Below, one piece after another: positions 7,967 to 14,266 of a DNA stretch of 22,954 bases. The stretch is from positions 1 to 22,954 of the forward strand of contig CAYNNP010000087.1 in NCBI GenBank assembly GCA_964398215.1. Direction: 5' to 3'. The notes below the pieces were generated by a model, which worked only from the letters and a program-made list of their open reading frames with translations, did not search any database and was not told where the DNA came from. Both the position numbers and the translations under genes were made by a program. Position 1 is the first letter of the stretch. Every line of letters starts with the position of its first letter. This DNA is from CAYNNP01 sp964398215. GTDB lineage: Bacteria; Planctomycetota; Planctomycetia; Pirellulales; Pirellulaceae.

Positions 7967-8445
7967 CAGCCGGAAGCAAATTGATTGTCGTCAGCTTCTT
8001 GCAATAACTGAGAAATGTCTTCCTTCGTTTTGCTCTGCTTTAAAAATCTGCAGAACGTTTCGTCACGAAGTTGACGAGAGATATTTTCGAGAGCCCTGAG
8101 GTGATCACCAGGATGCTCCGGTGGGCTGATCAACAAAAAGAACAATTGAACTGGTTCGCCATCAAGCGAATCAAAATCAACGCCTTCTTCGCTAACACCA
8201 ACGGTCCCGACCAGCTTTTGAACACTGGGGTGTTTCGTATGGGGAACAGCCACACCGCGTCCGATGCCGGTGCTGCCTAGTTCCTCACGTTTCATGATCG
8301 CAGCAATGATGTCTTCGCTTTGACCGGCGGCGATTTTGCCTTGGTCAAGCAATCCTTGCACGAGTTCCTTGATTGCTTCATCCTTCGTCGTCGCCGAAAG
8401 GTCAGCGCGAATCGAATCGGAGCATATAAAGTCTGAAAATTTCAT
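7966..8445 (-). CDS. ptsN: PTS EIIA domain protein, PtsN/fructose type
   Basis: A 159-residue single-domain EIIA of the fructose/mannitol/nitrogen class. The phospho-accepting histidine lies in STGIGRGVAVPHTKH (His69). Other family features are EAIKELVQGL near the start, the VQLFFLLISPPEHPGDHLRAL segment and the C-terminal helix. There is no fused EIIB, EIIC or HPr domain. The position directly after hpf matches the hpf-ptsN order of proteobacterial rpoN clusters, which supports the PtsN (EIIA-Ntr) reading, although rpoN itself is not visible. It is followed by HPr with a one-base TGATG overlap. The ATG lacks a strong ribosome site (GGGAA about 10 nt before). A candidate promoter lies about 80 bases upstream. 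Confidence 0.92.
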   Translation of the reverse strand: MKFSDFICSDSIRADLSATTKDEAIKELVQGLLDQGKIAAGQSEDIIAAIMKREELGSTGIGRGVAVPHTKHPSVQKLVGTVGVSEEGVDFDSLDGEPVQLFFLLISPPEHPGDHLRALENISRQLRDETFCRFLKQSKTKEDISQLLQEADDNQFASG

Positions 8446-8523
8446 TTGGATGCAATTCCCTTATTTTGAATAGCATCCGCTCTACTACCGAATCATGGTC
8501 GGTCGTCACTTAGTAAGTAGTTG

Positions 8524-8552
8524 TACATAGCGAGTCTGTTTGGTCATCCCAA
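8524..8552 (-). promoter_or_regulatory. Candidate promoter before the EIIA-HPr-EI genes
   Basis: On the minus strand TTGGGA (8552-8547), a 17-nt spacer and TATGTA (8529-8524) match sigma70-type boxes at 4 of 6 bases each. It lies in the 213-base gap between hpf and the EIIA gene, leaving a leader of about 70 nt. The support is only pattern and spacing. Confidence 0.3.
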
Positions 8553-8571
8553 GGTCTGGACGTTGAATGAT

Positions 8572-8594
8572 AGGTTTCATTCGAGTTGAAACCT
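8572..8594 (-). promoter_or_regulatory. Perfect 8-bp inverted repeat between hpf and ptsN
   Basis: AGGTTTCA (8572-8579) and TGAAACCT (8587-8594) are separated by 7 nt. On the minus strand the palindrome lies just upstream of the candidate -35 box at 8552, the place for an activator or repressor site. No T-run follows, so it is not a typical terminator of hpf. It could also be an mRNA processing hairpin. Confidence 0.4.
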
Positions 8595-8658
8595 GGGCGA
8601 TCAAACGTGTGATTTGATTTGGAGCAGTGCGGTTAAGTCTAAAATCTTGTAAGTTCGA

Positions 8659-8991
8659 TTAATCGTCAGTGGCGGGGTCAATCTTCTTGTGCCCCGCGCG
8701 GTGGTTTGCTTTCTTTTCTTTGGATTTGCGCAGTTGGGATTCGACCTTTGGTATCGCCAAATCCAAGGCAGCAATCACGTTGGTTGCGTCAGCAGATCCA
8801 ACGCAGTCGTCTTCGTGTTCTACAGAGACCTTGATTTCGACAACAGGTTTCTCCAAGTGCTCCAGGTCTACCGTCACTACGATTGAACTGACACGGTCAT
8901 TCAATCGACGTAGTCGCTCGGTCTTTTCTTCGATCAGTTGCTGGTCGCCAGGCTGTAAATTGCCATGTCGGGCGGAAACACTTACCTGCAT
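8659..8991 (-). CDS. hpf: Ribosome hibernation promoting factor (HPF/YfiA family)
   Basis: A 110-residue short-form HPF. It starts MQVSVSARHGNL, continues with a helix IEEKTERLRRLNDRVSSIVVTVD, has a strand EIKVSVEHEDD and a second helix NVIAALDLAIPKVESQLRKSKEKK ending in a Lys/His-rich tail. This is the beta-alpha-beta-beta-beta-alpha pattern of the family. HPF binds the 30S subunit near the decoding site and inactivates ribosomes in stationary phase. There is no C-terminal dimerisation domain of the long form. An AGGAG ribosome site lies 9 nt before the ATG. It is the first gene of the array leading to the EIIA, HPr and Enzyme I genes; the hpf-ptsN neighbourhood is well known from proteobacteria. 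Confidence 0.92.
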   Translation of the reverse strand: MQVSVSARHGNLQPGDQQLIEEKTERLRRLNDRVSSIVVTVDLEHLEKPVVEIKVSVEHEDDCVGSADATNVIAALDLAIPKVESQLRKSKEKKANHRAGHKKIDPATDD

Positions 8992-9000
8992 GAAGCGTCG

Positions 9001-9005
9001 CTCCT
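9001..9005 (-). promoter_or_regulatory. Ribosome binding site of hpf
   Basis: AGGAG on the minus strand, 9 nt before the hpf ATG. It is one of the few clear Shine-Dalgarno sites in the window, which may mean hpf is efficiently translated. Confidence 0.6.
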
Positions 9006-9567
9006 GTTATCTGCACGTTGACCGGTAACGGCCACGCTGAATCTTGATAGTTTGAAAACTCTGACTAGCTCGCCGCGAACCATAACAGCCCCCGGCGATG
9101 AAAAGTAGATATCACTCCACTTCGATACCCACAGCATACGCGACTTTAGCCCAGTAGAATAGCGAGATACCCTCCGATTCCGTCGGAGACGCCACAAATT
9201 CTGCACAGATACAGGGGACTATATGTGCACAAATCAACCCGTTGGCTGGACAGTGGGTAGGTGATTGACCATTAAATTCGATTTTATGGATCAGCGAATA
9301 CTTATCGGCATTGCAAAAACTCCGGATCATTGCTGCTCCTGCGCGGGGCAGCCGAACACTTTGGCCACTGGCACTTGGATTGCCCGCACGCGTACCAACA
9401 GCGCGTGGACGCTGGATAGTTTTGGCGAAGTAGGTTTGTCGGCAGCGGTTTTCCGATCGATCTCAATAAGAATCACCCCGTGACAGGGATGTTGCTGCCG
9501 TGTTATTCTGTCATGCTTACTTTTAAAGAAATTACCGTTTCCCACATCTCGAACCCCATTTGCCGAA
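9006..9567. other. Intergenic region between divergent genes
   Basis: About 560 bases between hpf (minus) and the small lysine-rich gene (plus). Two overlapping open frames (9265-9483 plus, 9327-9653 minus) show no family features and are not called. A 6-bp inverted repeat CTCCGA/TCGGAG with a 5-nt loop lies at 9172-9188. The region must hold the promoters for both flanking genes, but none stands out. Confidence 0.5.
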
Positions 9568-9846
9568 ATGCCCCGAAAGGTCGTCGATCGCAAGGAACTG
9601 GCCAAAGAGGCAGAAGCCACTGAACGTAAGCTTGCTGCTAAAAAGAGCGCCAAGCGAAAATCTAAGTCAGGTGACCCAGGACGTCTCAGACTGTACTGGG
9701 GCGTGTTTAGTCAAAACCTGAAACGCGTGGCGGTATTCGAGTTTGACCAACAAAAAGAGGCGCAGAAACGCGCCAAAGAACTCAGCAAAGGCGGCAAGAG
9801 CCCGCACTTTGTGCAAAAGGTCAAAGAAGAAATCAAGACGGACTGA
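9568..9846 (+). CDS. Small lysine-rich conserved-looking protein, unknown function
   Basis: A 92-residue protein that I do not assign to a named family. Residues 1-40 are a highly charged, lysine- and alanine-rich helix (KRKSKSGD at the end). Residues 41-92 look like a compact alpha/beta domain: strand RLRLYWGVFS, strand RVAVFEF, helix QQKEAQKRAKELSKGG and strand HFVQKV. This layout is reminiscent of SPOR-type folds, but that is a guess. The basic N-terminus could bind nucleic acid or the ribosome. The ATG at 9568 has no ribosome site. It is followed after 38 bases by the agmatine deiminase gene on the same strand and may be co-transcribed with it. Confidence 0.7.
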   Translation: MPRKVVDRKELAKEAEATERKLAAKKSAKRKSKSGDPGRLRLYWGVFSQNLKRVAVFEFDQQKEAQKRAKELSKGGKSPHFVQKVKEEIKTD

Positions 9847-9884
9847 CTTGGTCCATTGCTGGCTCATAACCCTTGATCCAAATC

Positions 9885-10889
9885 ATGTCCGCTTCCAAAC
9901 TGCGGTTGGCCGCCGAATGGGAGCATGCCCAAGCGATTTGGATTTCTTGGCCTCACAACCAACAGACTTGGCCAGACGCCTTTGACCGAATCCCGGGTTT
10001 CTTTCACGCCTGGGCGATGCAGATCGCGGAAGTGCTGCCGCTGAAAGTACTGGTGCCGCCGCATCTGATGTCTGATGTTGGCAAACGCCTGAATGGGCAA
10101 CGCATCGAATTGTTGTCATGCCCAACCAATGACTGCTGGATCCGTGACTATGGACCGACGGTGCTGGTCGGCGAAAAACCAATCGCCTTGGACTGGAAGT
10201 ACAACGCGTGGGGCGGAAAGTACCCGCCGTGGGACAGTGACGATGCTGTCGCGGGGTTTGTCGCCAGCAAAATCGGAATCCATTGCCAAAGACAAGCACT
10301 TTGTCTTGAGGGCGGTGCGCTGGAATCCGATGGTGCGGGCCGGTTACTGATCAATCCTAGTTGCATCACGACCAAATCGCGGAATCCCAACAAGTTGCCG
10401 GAGCAAATCACTTGGGAGCTAAAAACTCTGCTGTCAGTCGATGACGTCGTCACGCTGGACCACGGTTTGGTTGGCGACGACACCGATGGTCACATCGACC
10501 AGCTGGCCCGCTTTGTGGATCCCGCCAACATCGTTGTTGCCGTTTGCGACGACATTCACGACCCAAACCACGCCCCACTGGAACACAACTACACGCACCT
10601 CTGTGCCTGGGGCGCTCAGCAAACGCCAGTTGTCAAAATACATCGATTGCCGATCCCGCCAGCACGCTTTATTCAAGGCCAACGATTACCCGAAAGCTAT
10701 TGCAACTTTCTGAGACTTGGTACTCACGCCCTGCACGTTCCTAGTTTCGGCGCGGCAAAAACCGACGCCCACGCCGCCGGTTTGTTGCGTGAATTGTCCG
10801 GTGTGCCGGTAATTTCAGTCGATTGCAGCGATCTTATCTGGGGACTGGGAGCACTTCACTGCGCAAGCTGGAATCAGCCAGCCGTTTAG
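9885..10889 (+). CDS. aguA: Agmatine deiminase family protein (PAD-type)
   Basis: A 334-residue guanidino-group-modifying enzyme. It shows the family's motifs: NDCWIRDYGP (82-91, binding the guanidino group), LEGGALESDG (141-150), DDTDGHIDQLARF (198-210, catalytic His203) and the nucleophilic Cys in GLGALHCASWNQP (Cys326). Agmatine deiminases convert agmatine to N-carbamoylputrescine for polyamine synthesis; the related peptidyl-arginine deiminases of the same family share these residues. No signal peptide is present, which favours the cytoplasmic agmatine enzyme. No N-carbamoylputrescine amidase gene (its usual partner) is in the window. The ATG at 9885 is preferred to a TTG four codons upstream. 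A palindrome and a terminator-like stem follow the stop. Confidence 0.9.
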   Translation: MSASKLRLAAEWEHAQAIWISWPHNQQTWPDAFDRIPGFFHAWAMQIAEVLPLKVLVPPHLMSDVGKRLNGQRIELLSCPTNDCWIRDYGPTVLVGEKPIALDWKYNAWGGKYPPWDSDDAVAGFVASKIGIHCQRQALCLEGGALESDGAGRLLINPSCITTKSRNPNKLPEQITWELKTLLSVDDVVTLDHGLVGDDTDGHIDQLARFVDPANIVVAVCDDIHDPNHAPLEHNYTHLCAWGAQQTPVVKIHRLPIPPARFIQGQRLPESYCNFLRLGTHALHVPSFGAAKTDAHAAGLLRELSGVPVISVDCSDLIWGLGALHCASWNQPAV

Positions 10890-10899
10890 AGGATAATGA

Positions 10900-10923
10900 T
10901 TGACGCAAAACTCACTGCGTCAA
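10900..10923 (+). repeat. Perfect 8-bp palindrome behind the deiminase gene
   Basis: TTGACGCA (10900-10907), an 8-nt spacer and TGCGTCAA (10916-10923) form a perfect inverted repeat, 10 bases after the deiminase stop codon. It may be an upper stem of the mRNA 3' end, or an operator for the downstream kinase gene. Confidence 0.5.
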
Positions 10924-10924
10924 C

Positions 10925-10948
10925 GCGAGACTCTCGCCCGAATTTTTT
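10925..10948 (+). terminator. Probable terminator of the deiminase gene
   Basis: GCGAG (10925-10929), a 3-nt loop and CTCGC (10933-10937) form a stem. A run of six T starts 5 nt later (10943-10948). The stem is short and the T-run slightly displaced, so termination is likely but not certain. It follows directly on the 10900-10923 palindrome. Confidence 0.5.
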
Positions 10949-11092
10949 ACCCCACGTGCACAACCGACGTAAAGTTACCACGAAACAGAGCATCTTTTCG
11001 GAGCGTTTTTTGTCACGGTTGCTAGATCGTCCTGACGTCGATAACTTTGAATGCTTGCAATTACATCGCTTGTCCAGTTTGCGTCAGATGAC

Positions 11093-11098
11093 GGAAGG
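11093..11098 (+). promoter_or_regulatory. Ribosome site of the deoxynucleoside kinase gene
   Basis: GGAAGG lies 6 nt before an in-frame TTG (11105) and 12 nt before the ATG (11111). The spacing fits the TTG better, so the kinase may start two codons earlier than annotated. Confidence 0.5.
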
Positions 11099-11110
11099 TA
11101 ATTTTTGAAA

Positions 11111-11848
11111 ATGGAAGATAAGAAACGCGGCCTGTTCATTACGATTGACGCAAATATCGGTGCTGGCAAGTCGAATGCTTGTCACGCGATCGCTTCGGCC
11201 GCAACGTCGTCGGGATGGCCAGCAAGAGTCCTTGAAGAACCAACCCACCACCCAAAATTCAACCACTTTCTGCAGCGTTACTACGAAGACCTCAAGACCG
11301 GCAACAACACCGGTGGCGGTTTCGCAATGCAGATGTTCATGCTGTGCCAACGCTACGAACAGCATCGCCTAGCGGTGGAACAGGCATGGGGCGACCAAGG
11401 AATTGTGGTCGTTCAAGATCGGCCAATCTACGGCGACACTGTGTTCGCAACCACGGCCATGGAACGCGGCTTCATGACGAAAGAAGAGTACGGTCTGTAT
11501 GTGGACATGTACCGGAACATGAGCCGCGATGTGATGCCGCCAGATATCTTCGTGTACTTGGATGTGTCACCAGAAGAATGTTACGAACGCATGGCAGCAC
11601 GGGCTCGCAGCCAAGAAGTCGGTGTACCGCTGGATTACCTGCAACAGCTGTATGACAACTATCAAAAACTGCTGTCGGAGATGCGCCGCCGTGGTGTGCG
11701 TGTTTTGACGATCGACTGGAGCGAGTTTGGCCCGCCTGTCGAGATTTGGAAGAACATCAAAGAGATGGTGAACTCCGAAGATTCATGGTACGAGAAACTT
11801 ACCTTTTCACTCGCCAAGCAACCACGAGCGCCAATCGTTCCAAGCTGA
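11111..11848 (+). CDS. Deoxynucleoside kinase (dNK/dCK/dGK family)
   Basis: A 245-residue enzyme that 5'-phosphorylates deoxynucleosides in the salvage pathway, using ATP. It has the P-loop IDANIGAGKSN (12-22 from the ATG), the family's E-E-P segment VLEEPTHHPKF, a QMFMLCQRYEQHRLA helix, the DRP-type motif VVVQDRPIYGDTVFA (about 100-114) in place of the usual ERS, and the LID region RMAARARSQE (160-169), followed by PLDYLQQLYDNY. The base specificity (dA, dC, dG or dT) cannot be read from the sequence. It stands alone between two terminators, so it is probably a single-gene unit. The start may be TTG at 11105, as the ribosome site suggests. Confidence 0.9.
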   Translation: MEDKKRGLFITIDANIGAGKSNACHAIASAATSSGWPARVLEEPTHHPKFNHFLQRYYEDLKTGNNTGGGFAMQMFMLCQRYEQHRLAVEQAWGDQGIVVVQDRPIYGDTVFATTAMERGFMTKEEYGLYVDMYRNMSRDVMPPDIFVYLDVSPEECYERMAARARSQEVGVPLDYLQQLYDNYQKLLSEMRRRGVRVLTIDWSEFGPPVEIWKNIKEMVNSEDSWYEKLTFSLAKQPRAPIVPS

Positions 11849-11883
11849 GGCATCGACGCCAAAATTTTGAGACTGCGAAACTG

Positions 11884-11919
11884 ACCGCCGAATCCTTGAT
11901 GGAACTTCGGCGGTTTTTT
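11884..11919 (+). terminator. Rho-independent terminator of the kinase gene
   Basis: A perfect 9-bp stem ACCGCCGAA/TTCGGCGGT (11884-11892 and 11906-11914) with a 13-nt loop is followed by TTTTTT. It lies 36 bases after the kinase stop. The minus strand has no T-run after the stem, so it serves the plus-strand gene best. Confidence 0.85.
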
Positions 11920-11939
11920 CGTTGCACGCCCGCGCTGCG

Positions 11940-13538
11940 TTATGCCGCGCGATTTTGGCGTTTCAGTTTTTTGCGTAATCGGCGTCGCTCGGATTTGCTG
12001 AGCGAGCTCCAGTCGATGTCGTTAGCGTCGACAATCTCTTCGTCGCTGGACTCTGCAACCTGCTCTTGAACTTCTGGTTCGGGCTCGGACTCTTCAGGAA
12101 CTTCGTCATCCGAGTTTCCAGCCGCGTTTTTCTTTCGCCAACCAAAAATTGGTCCACGTTTCTTTGCAGGAGCCGGCTCTTCGGCATCGTCATCAGTACT
12201 GGCTTCGTCTTCCGATTCGTTGACCGCTGGCTCCTCGGAGTCTTCTGGCTCAGCTTTCGGTTTCAATCGGAATGACCAGCCACGTTTTTTTCGCTTTGGC
12301 TTTTCATCCGCAGTTTCGTCATCCGCAAGCGCTTCTTCCTCTTGCTCATCCGCTTCATCCTGTGCGGGCTCCGCTGCGGCGCGTTTTCTTCTGCCTAACC
12401 AACCACGTTTCCGCTTAGTATTTCTGGGTTCAGGTTCACCTTGAACTTCTTGTTCCTCAGCGACCTCGGATTCGGGCTCATCCTCTTCGTAATCTTCTTC
12501 TTCCAACTCGTCTTCTTGGTCGTCGTACTGCTGTTCCTCACGCTCGCTTTTGCGAGCTCGTCGAGAGAACCAGCCCCTGCGTTCTTTGGGTTCTGGCTCT
12601 GGTTCCGGTTCGGCTTCGTAGTCGTCGTAATCGGATCTGCCTAAAACCTGTTCTTTCAGTTTGGCGAATTTCTCGGCGAAAGTTTCTGTGTCTTCAATTT
12701 TGCGAACATCCCGAAAAACCATTCGCAGGTAGCCAACAAAGCCTACGAATAGAGCAGTGCACCCCAGGAGTGGCGCGGACGTGACCAGCGACCATCGTCC
12801 AATCGTTTCGACTTCGATTAAATTCCAATTCACTGCCTCGGGCACCGCCAAAATACTGATGCCCAGCAGAACAAACAGCAGCGCCCATCGCGACTTGCGG
12901 ACTTCCGCAACCACTCGCAGCGCCAGAATCGCGCTACCGAAAAGCAACATCAACCGAAGCCAATCGCTGCCTGTAAGAGCAACTCGCTTGCCAACAAAGG
13001 AGTCAAGGATCGCGCCCAGCCAGCCGACCAATCCAACCAACGAATGCAAGCTTGCTGCCACCAACACGAACGTCAGTAAGCGCCAAAGCCGATAGTGTCC
13101 GCGGAAGTCATCGCTGCGGTGCCGGCGCAACTGATAAATCAAGAATGAGATGCCTGCCGATGCAGCCAGCAATACACACAGAATCCAGTGGCCAAAACTG
13201 TCGGGCCGATCCAACCGAAGGGGCCGTGCAACATTAGGATGGTTGGCGAACCAAGAACTGGTCACACAGCTATGATGCGCAAAAACTAAAAGGATTACGA
13301 AACCGCCGACGACACCCGTGACCAGTCCCAACGAACGGCGACGGACTGGCACCAACGAAAACCAACGACCACGTAGCCGGCGGTTGACACGCTTGCCATA
13401 AGTTTCATTCGGGTTTCTGGCTTCGCGCAGCTTCTCCATCGCCCGTCGGCTCGCTGCCGTTGGCTTGGGCTGGTCAGCGCTGCGAGTCGAGTAAAGAACT
13501 CGGCGCCGACGATCGGATGTACGGCGCCCGTATTGCAT
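11940..13538 (-). CDS. Multi-pass membrane protein with alternating acidic/basic tail
   Basis: A 532-residue protein not assigned to a named family. Residues 1-68 are basic and presumably cytoplasmic. About six hydrophobic segments follow (roughly 70-88, 115-135, 152-175, 193-211, 218-236 and 250-272). From 280 on comes a long hydrophilic tail: acidic stretches (Glu/Asp/Pro-rich) separated by basic islands at 318-330, 374-386, 413-428 and 459-470. The first three contain RGW and the fourth RGPIFGW. A final basic helix at 515-530 ends the protein (SKSERRRLRKKLKRQ). The tail looks disordered and polyampholytic; it could bind RNA, DNA or partner proteins at the membrane, but this is inference. 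The ATG has no clear ribosome site. It converges on the kinase gene. Confidence 0.85.
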   Translation of the reverse strand: MQYGRRTSDRRRRVLYSTRSADQPKPTAASRRAMEKLREARNPNETYGKRVNRRLRGRWFSLVPVRRRSLGLVTGVVGGFVILLVFAHHSCVTSSWFANHPNVARPLRLDRPDSFGHWILCVLLAASAGISFLIYQLRRHRSDDFRGHYRLWRLLTFVLVAASLHSLVGLVGWLGAILDSFVGKRVALTGSDWLRLMLLFGSAILALRVVAEVRKSRWALLFVLLGISILAVPEAVNWNLIEVETIGRWSLVTSAPLLGCTALFVGFVGYLRMVFRDVRKIEDTETFAEKFAKLKEQVLGRSDYDDYEAEPEPEPEPKERRGWFSRRARKSEREEQQYDDQEDELEEEDYEEDEPESEVAEEQEVQGEPEPRNTKRKRGWLGRRKRAAAEPAQDEADEQEEEALADDETADEKPKRKKRGWSFRLKPKAEPEDSEEPAVNESEDEASTDDDAEEPAPAKKRGPIFGWRKKNAAGNSDDEVPEESEPEPEVQEQVAESSDEEIVDANDIDWSSLSKSERRRLRKKLKRQNRAA

Positions 13539-13815
13539 CCTTGCTCGGGTTGCTATTGCCTATCAAAACAAACTTCAAACTTCAAGAAACTTCGGATTCA
13601 GCGGTCACACAAGTCGCTACGACTATCAGCTCTGGACCAGAAAACCCGTTGCACTCTAGGTGATTTCGGCGGAACGGGTCAACGCGAACTCGGCAGCAAT
13701 GTGTCGATCGGGCGCAATCACGCAAATTTGCGATAGCATTTCGGTTTTGGACGGTGCCATGGTGGCTTAGGGCAAATCATTTTTTCAATCTGAGTTGTTC
13801 GTAGATCAGACGTTC
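13539..13815. other. Divergent intergenic region, left part
   Basis: About 280 bases upstream of the minus-strand membrane protein gene, before the repeat element begins. No gene, repeat or clear promoter was recognised. Confidence 0.4.
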
Positions 13816-14122
13816 TTACTCGATTCAAAGCGTTTTTCAGTTCAGTCGGGCAGGAGTGATGCGCCCGACAAAAGTATTCCGGCGTGTTGGGTTTGGATAT
13901 TGCGATGTTTTGTACACCCTCCCGTTTGCGGGAGGGTCGGACGCGGTAGCGGCCGGGGAGGGCCCTCTTCGGGCCTGAGAGCCCGACTCGCCCGACTCTC
14001 CGAAAGGGAGAGTGATTTTATTCACACGCTGTATCGCAACGCTAAAAACGAATCTTGTCGTTCGCGACTTTCGCCGGGCGCGTCAGGAGGAGTGCCCAAC
14101 CTACTTTGAAAAAGTGATTTAC
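13816..14122 (+). repeat. Palindromic repeat element, copy A, split by an insert
   Basis: Positions 13816-13858 match the reverse complement of 20140-20182 at 39 of 43 bases, and 14093-14122 match the reverse complement of 20112-20141 at all 30 bases. In the other copy these two parts are contiguous; here they are separated by about 236 bases. The intact element is an imperfect palindrome centred on GGGCA-GGAA-TGCCC, with arms containing TTTTTCAA and TTGAAAAA. It lies between divergent genes. Confidence 0.85.
13859..14094. mobile_element. Non-coding hairpin-rich insert (MITE-like) inside repeat copy A
   Basis: A 236-bp insert interrupting the repeat. AGGAGTG occurs at both junctions (13852-13858 and 14088-14094), and removing the insert with one copy restores the uninterrupted form seen at 20.1 kb. 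Near its ends are imperfect inverted repeats (13861-13875 against 14067-14081, 13 of 15 bases). Inside are a perfect 9-bp stem (13916-13937), a GC-rich stem near 13950-13970, a tandem CCCGACTC pair, and a 7-bp stem ACTCTCC/GGAGAGT (13995-14013). No transposase is encoded; a 104-codon frame across it looks spurious. Confidence 0.6.
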
Positions 14123-14266
14123 CCAGCTCGCCGGGTCAGGGCAATCGTAATTCTAGGTTGCAGCATGTAACGTTTTGTTTCGTTTGATCGCTCGTCTGCT
14201 GCTTGGCATAGCGAATGAGGTTAAGCTGCTGAGTGACTCATTTTCCAATGGCAAGAAGGCACAACC

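Noticed and set aside
9265..9653. Two overlapping frames (72 codons plus, 108 codons minus) in the hpf upstream gap
   Set aside because: Neither shows a conserved motif, ribosome site or plausible composition; the minus frame also overlaps the start of the small lysine-rich gene.
13795..14109. 104-codon plus-strand frame across the repeat region
   Set aside because: It runs through repeat copy A and the hairpin-rich insert; the frame is a by-product of these non-coding elements.
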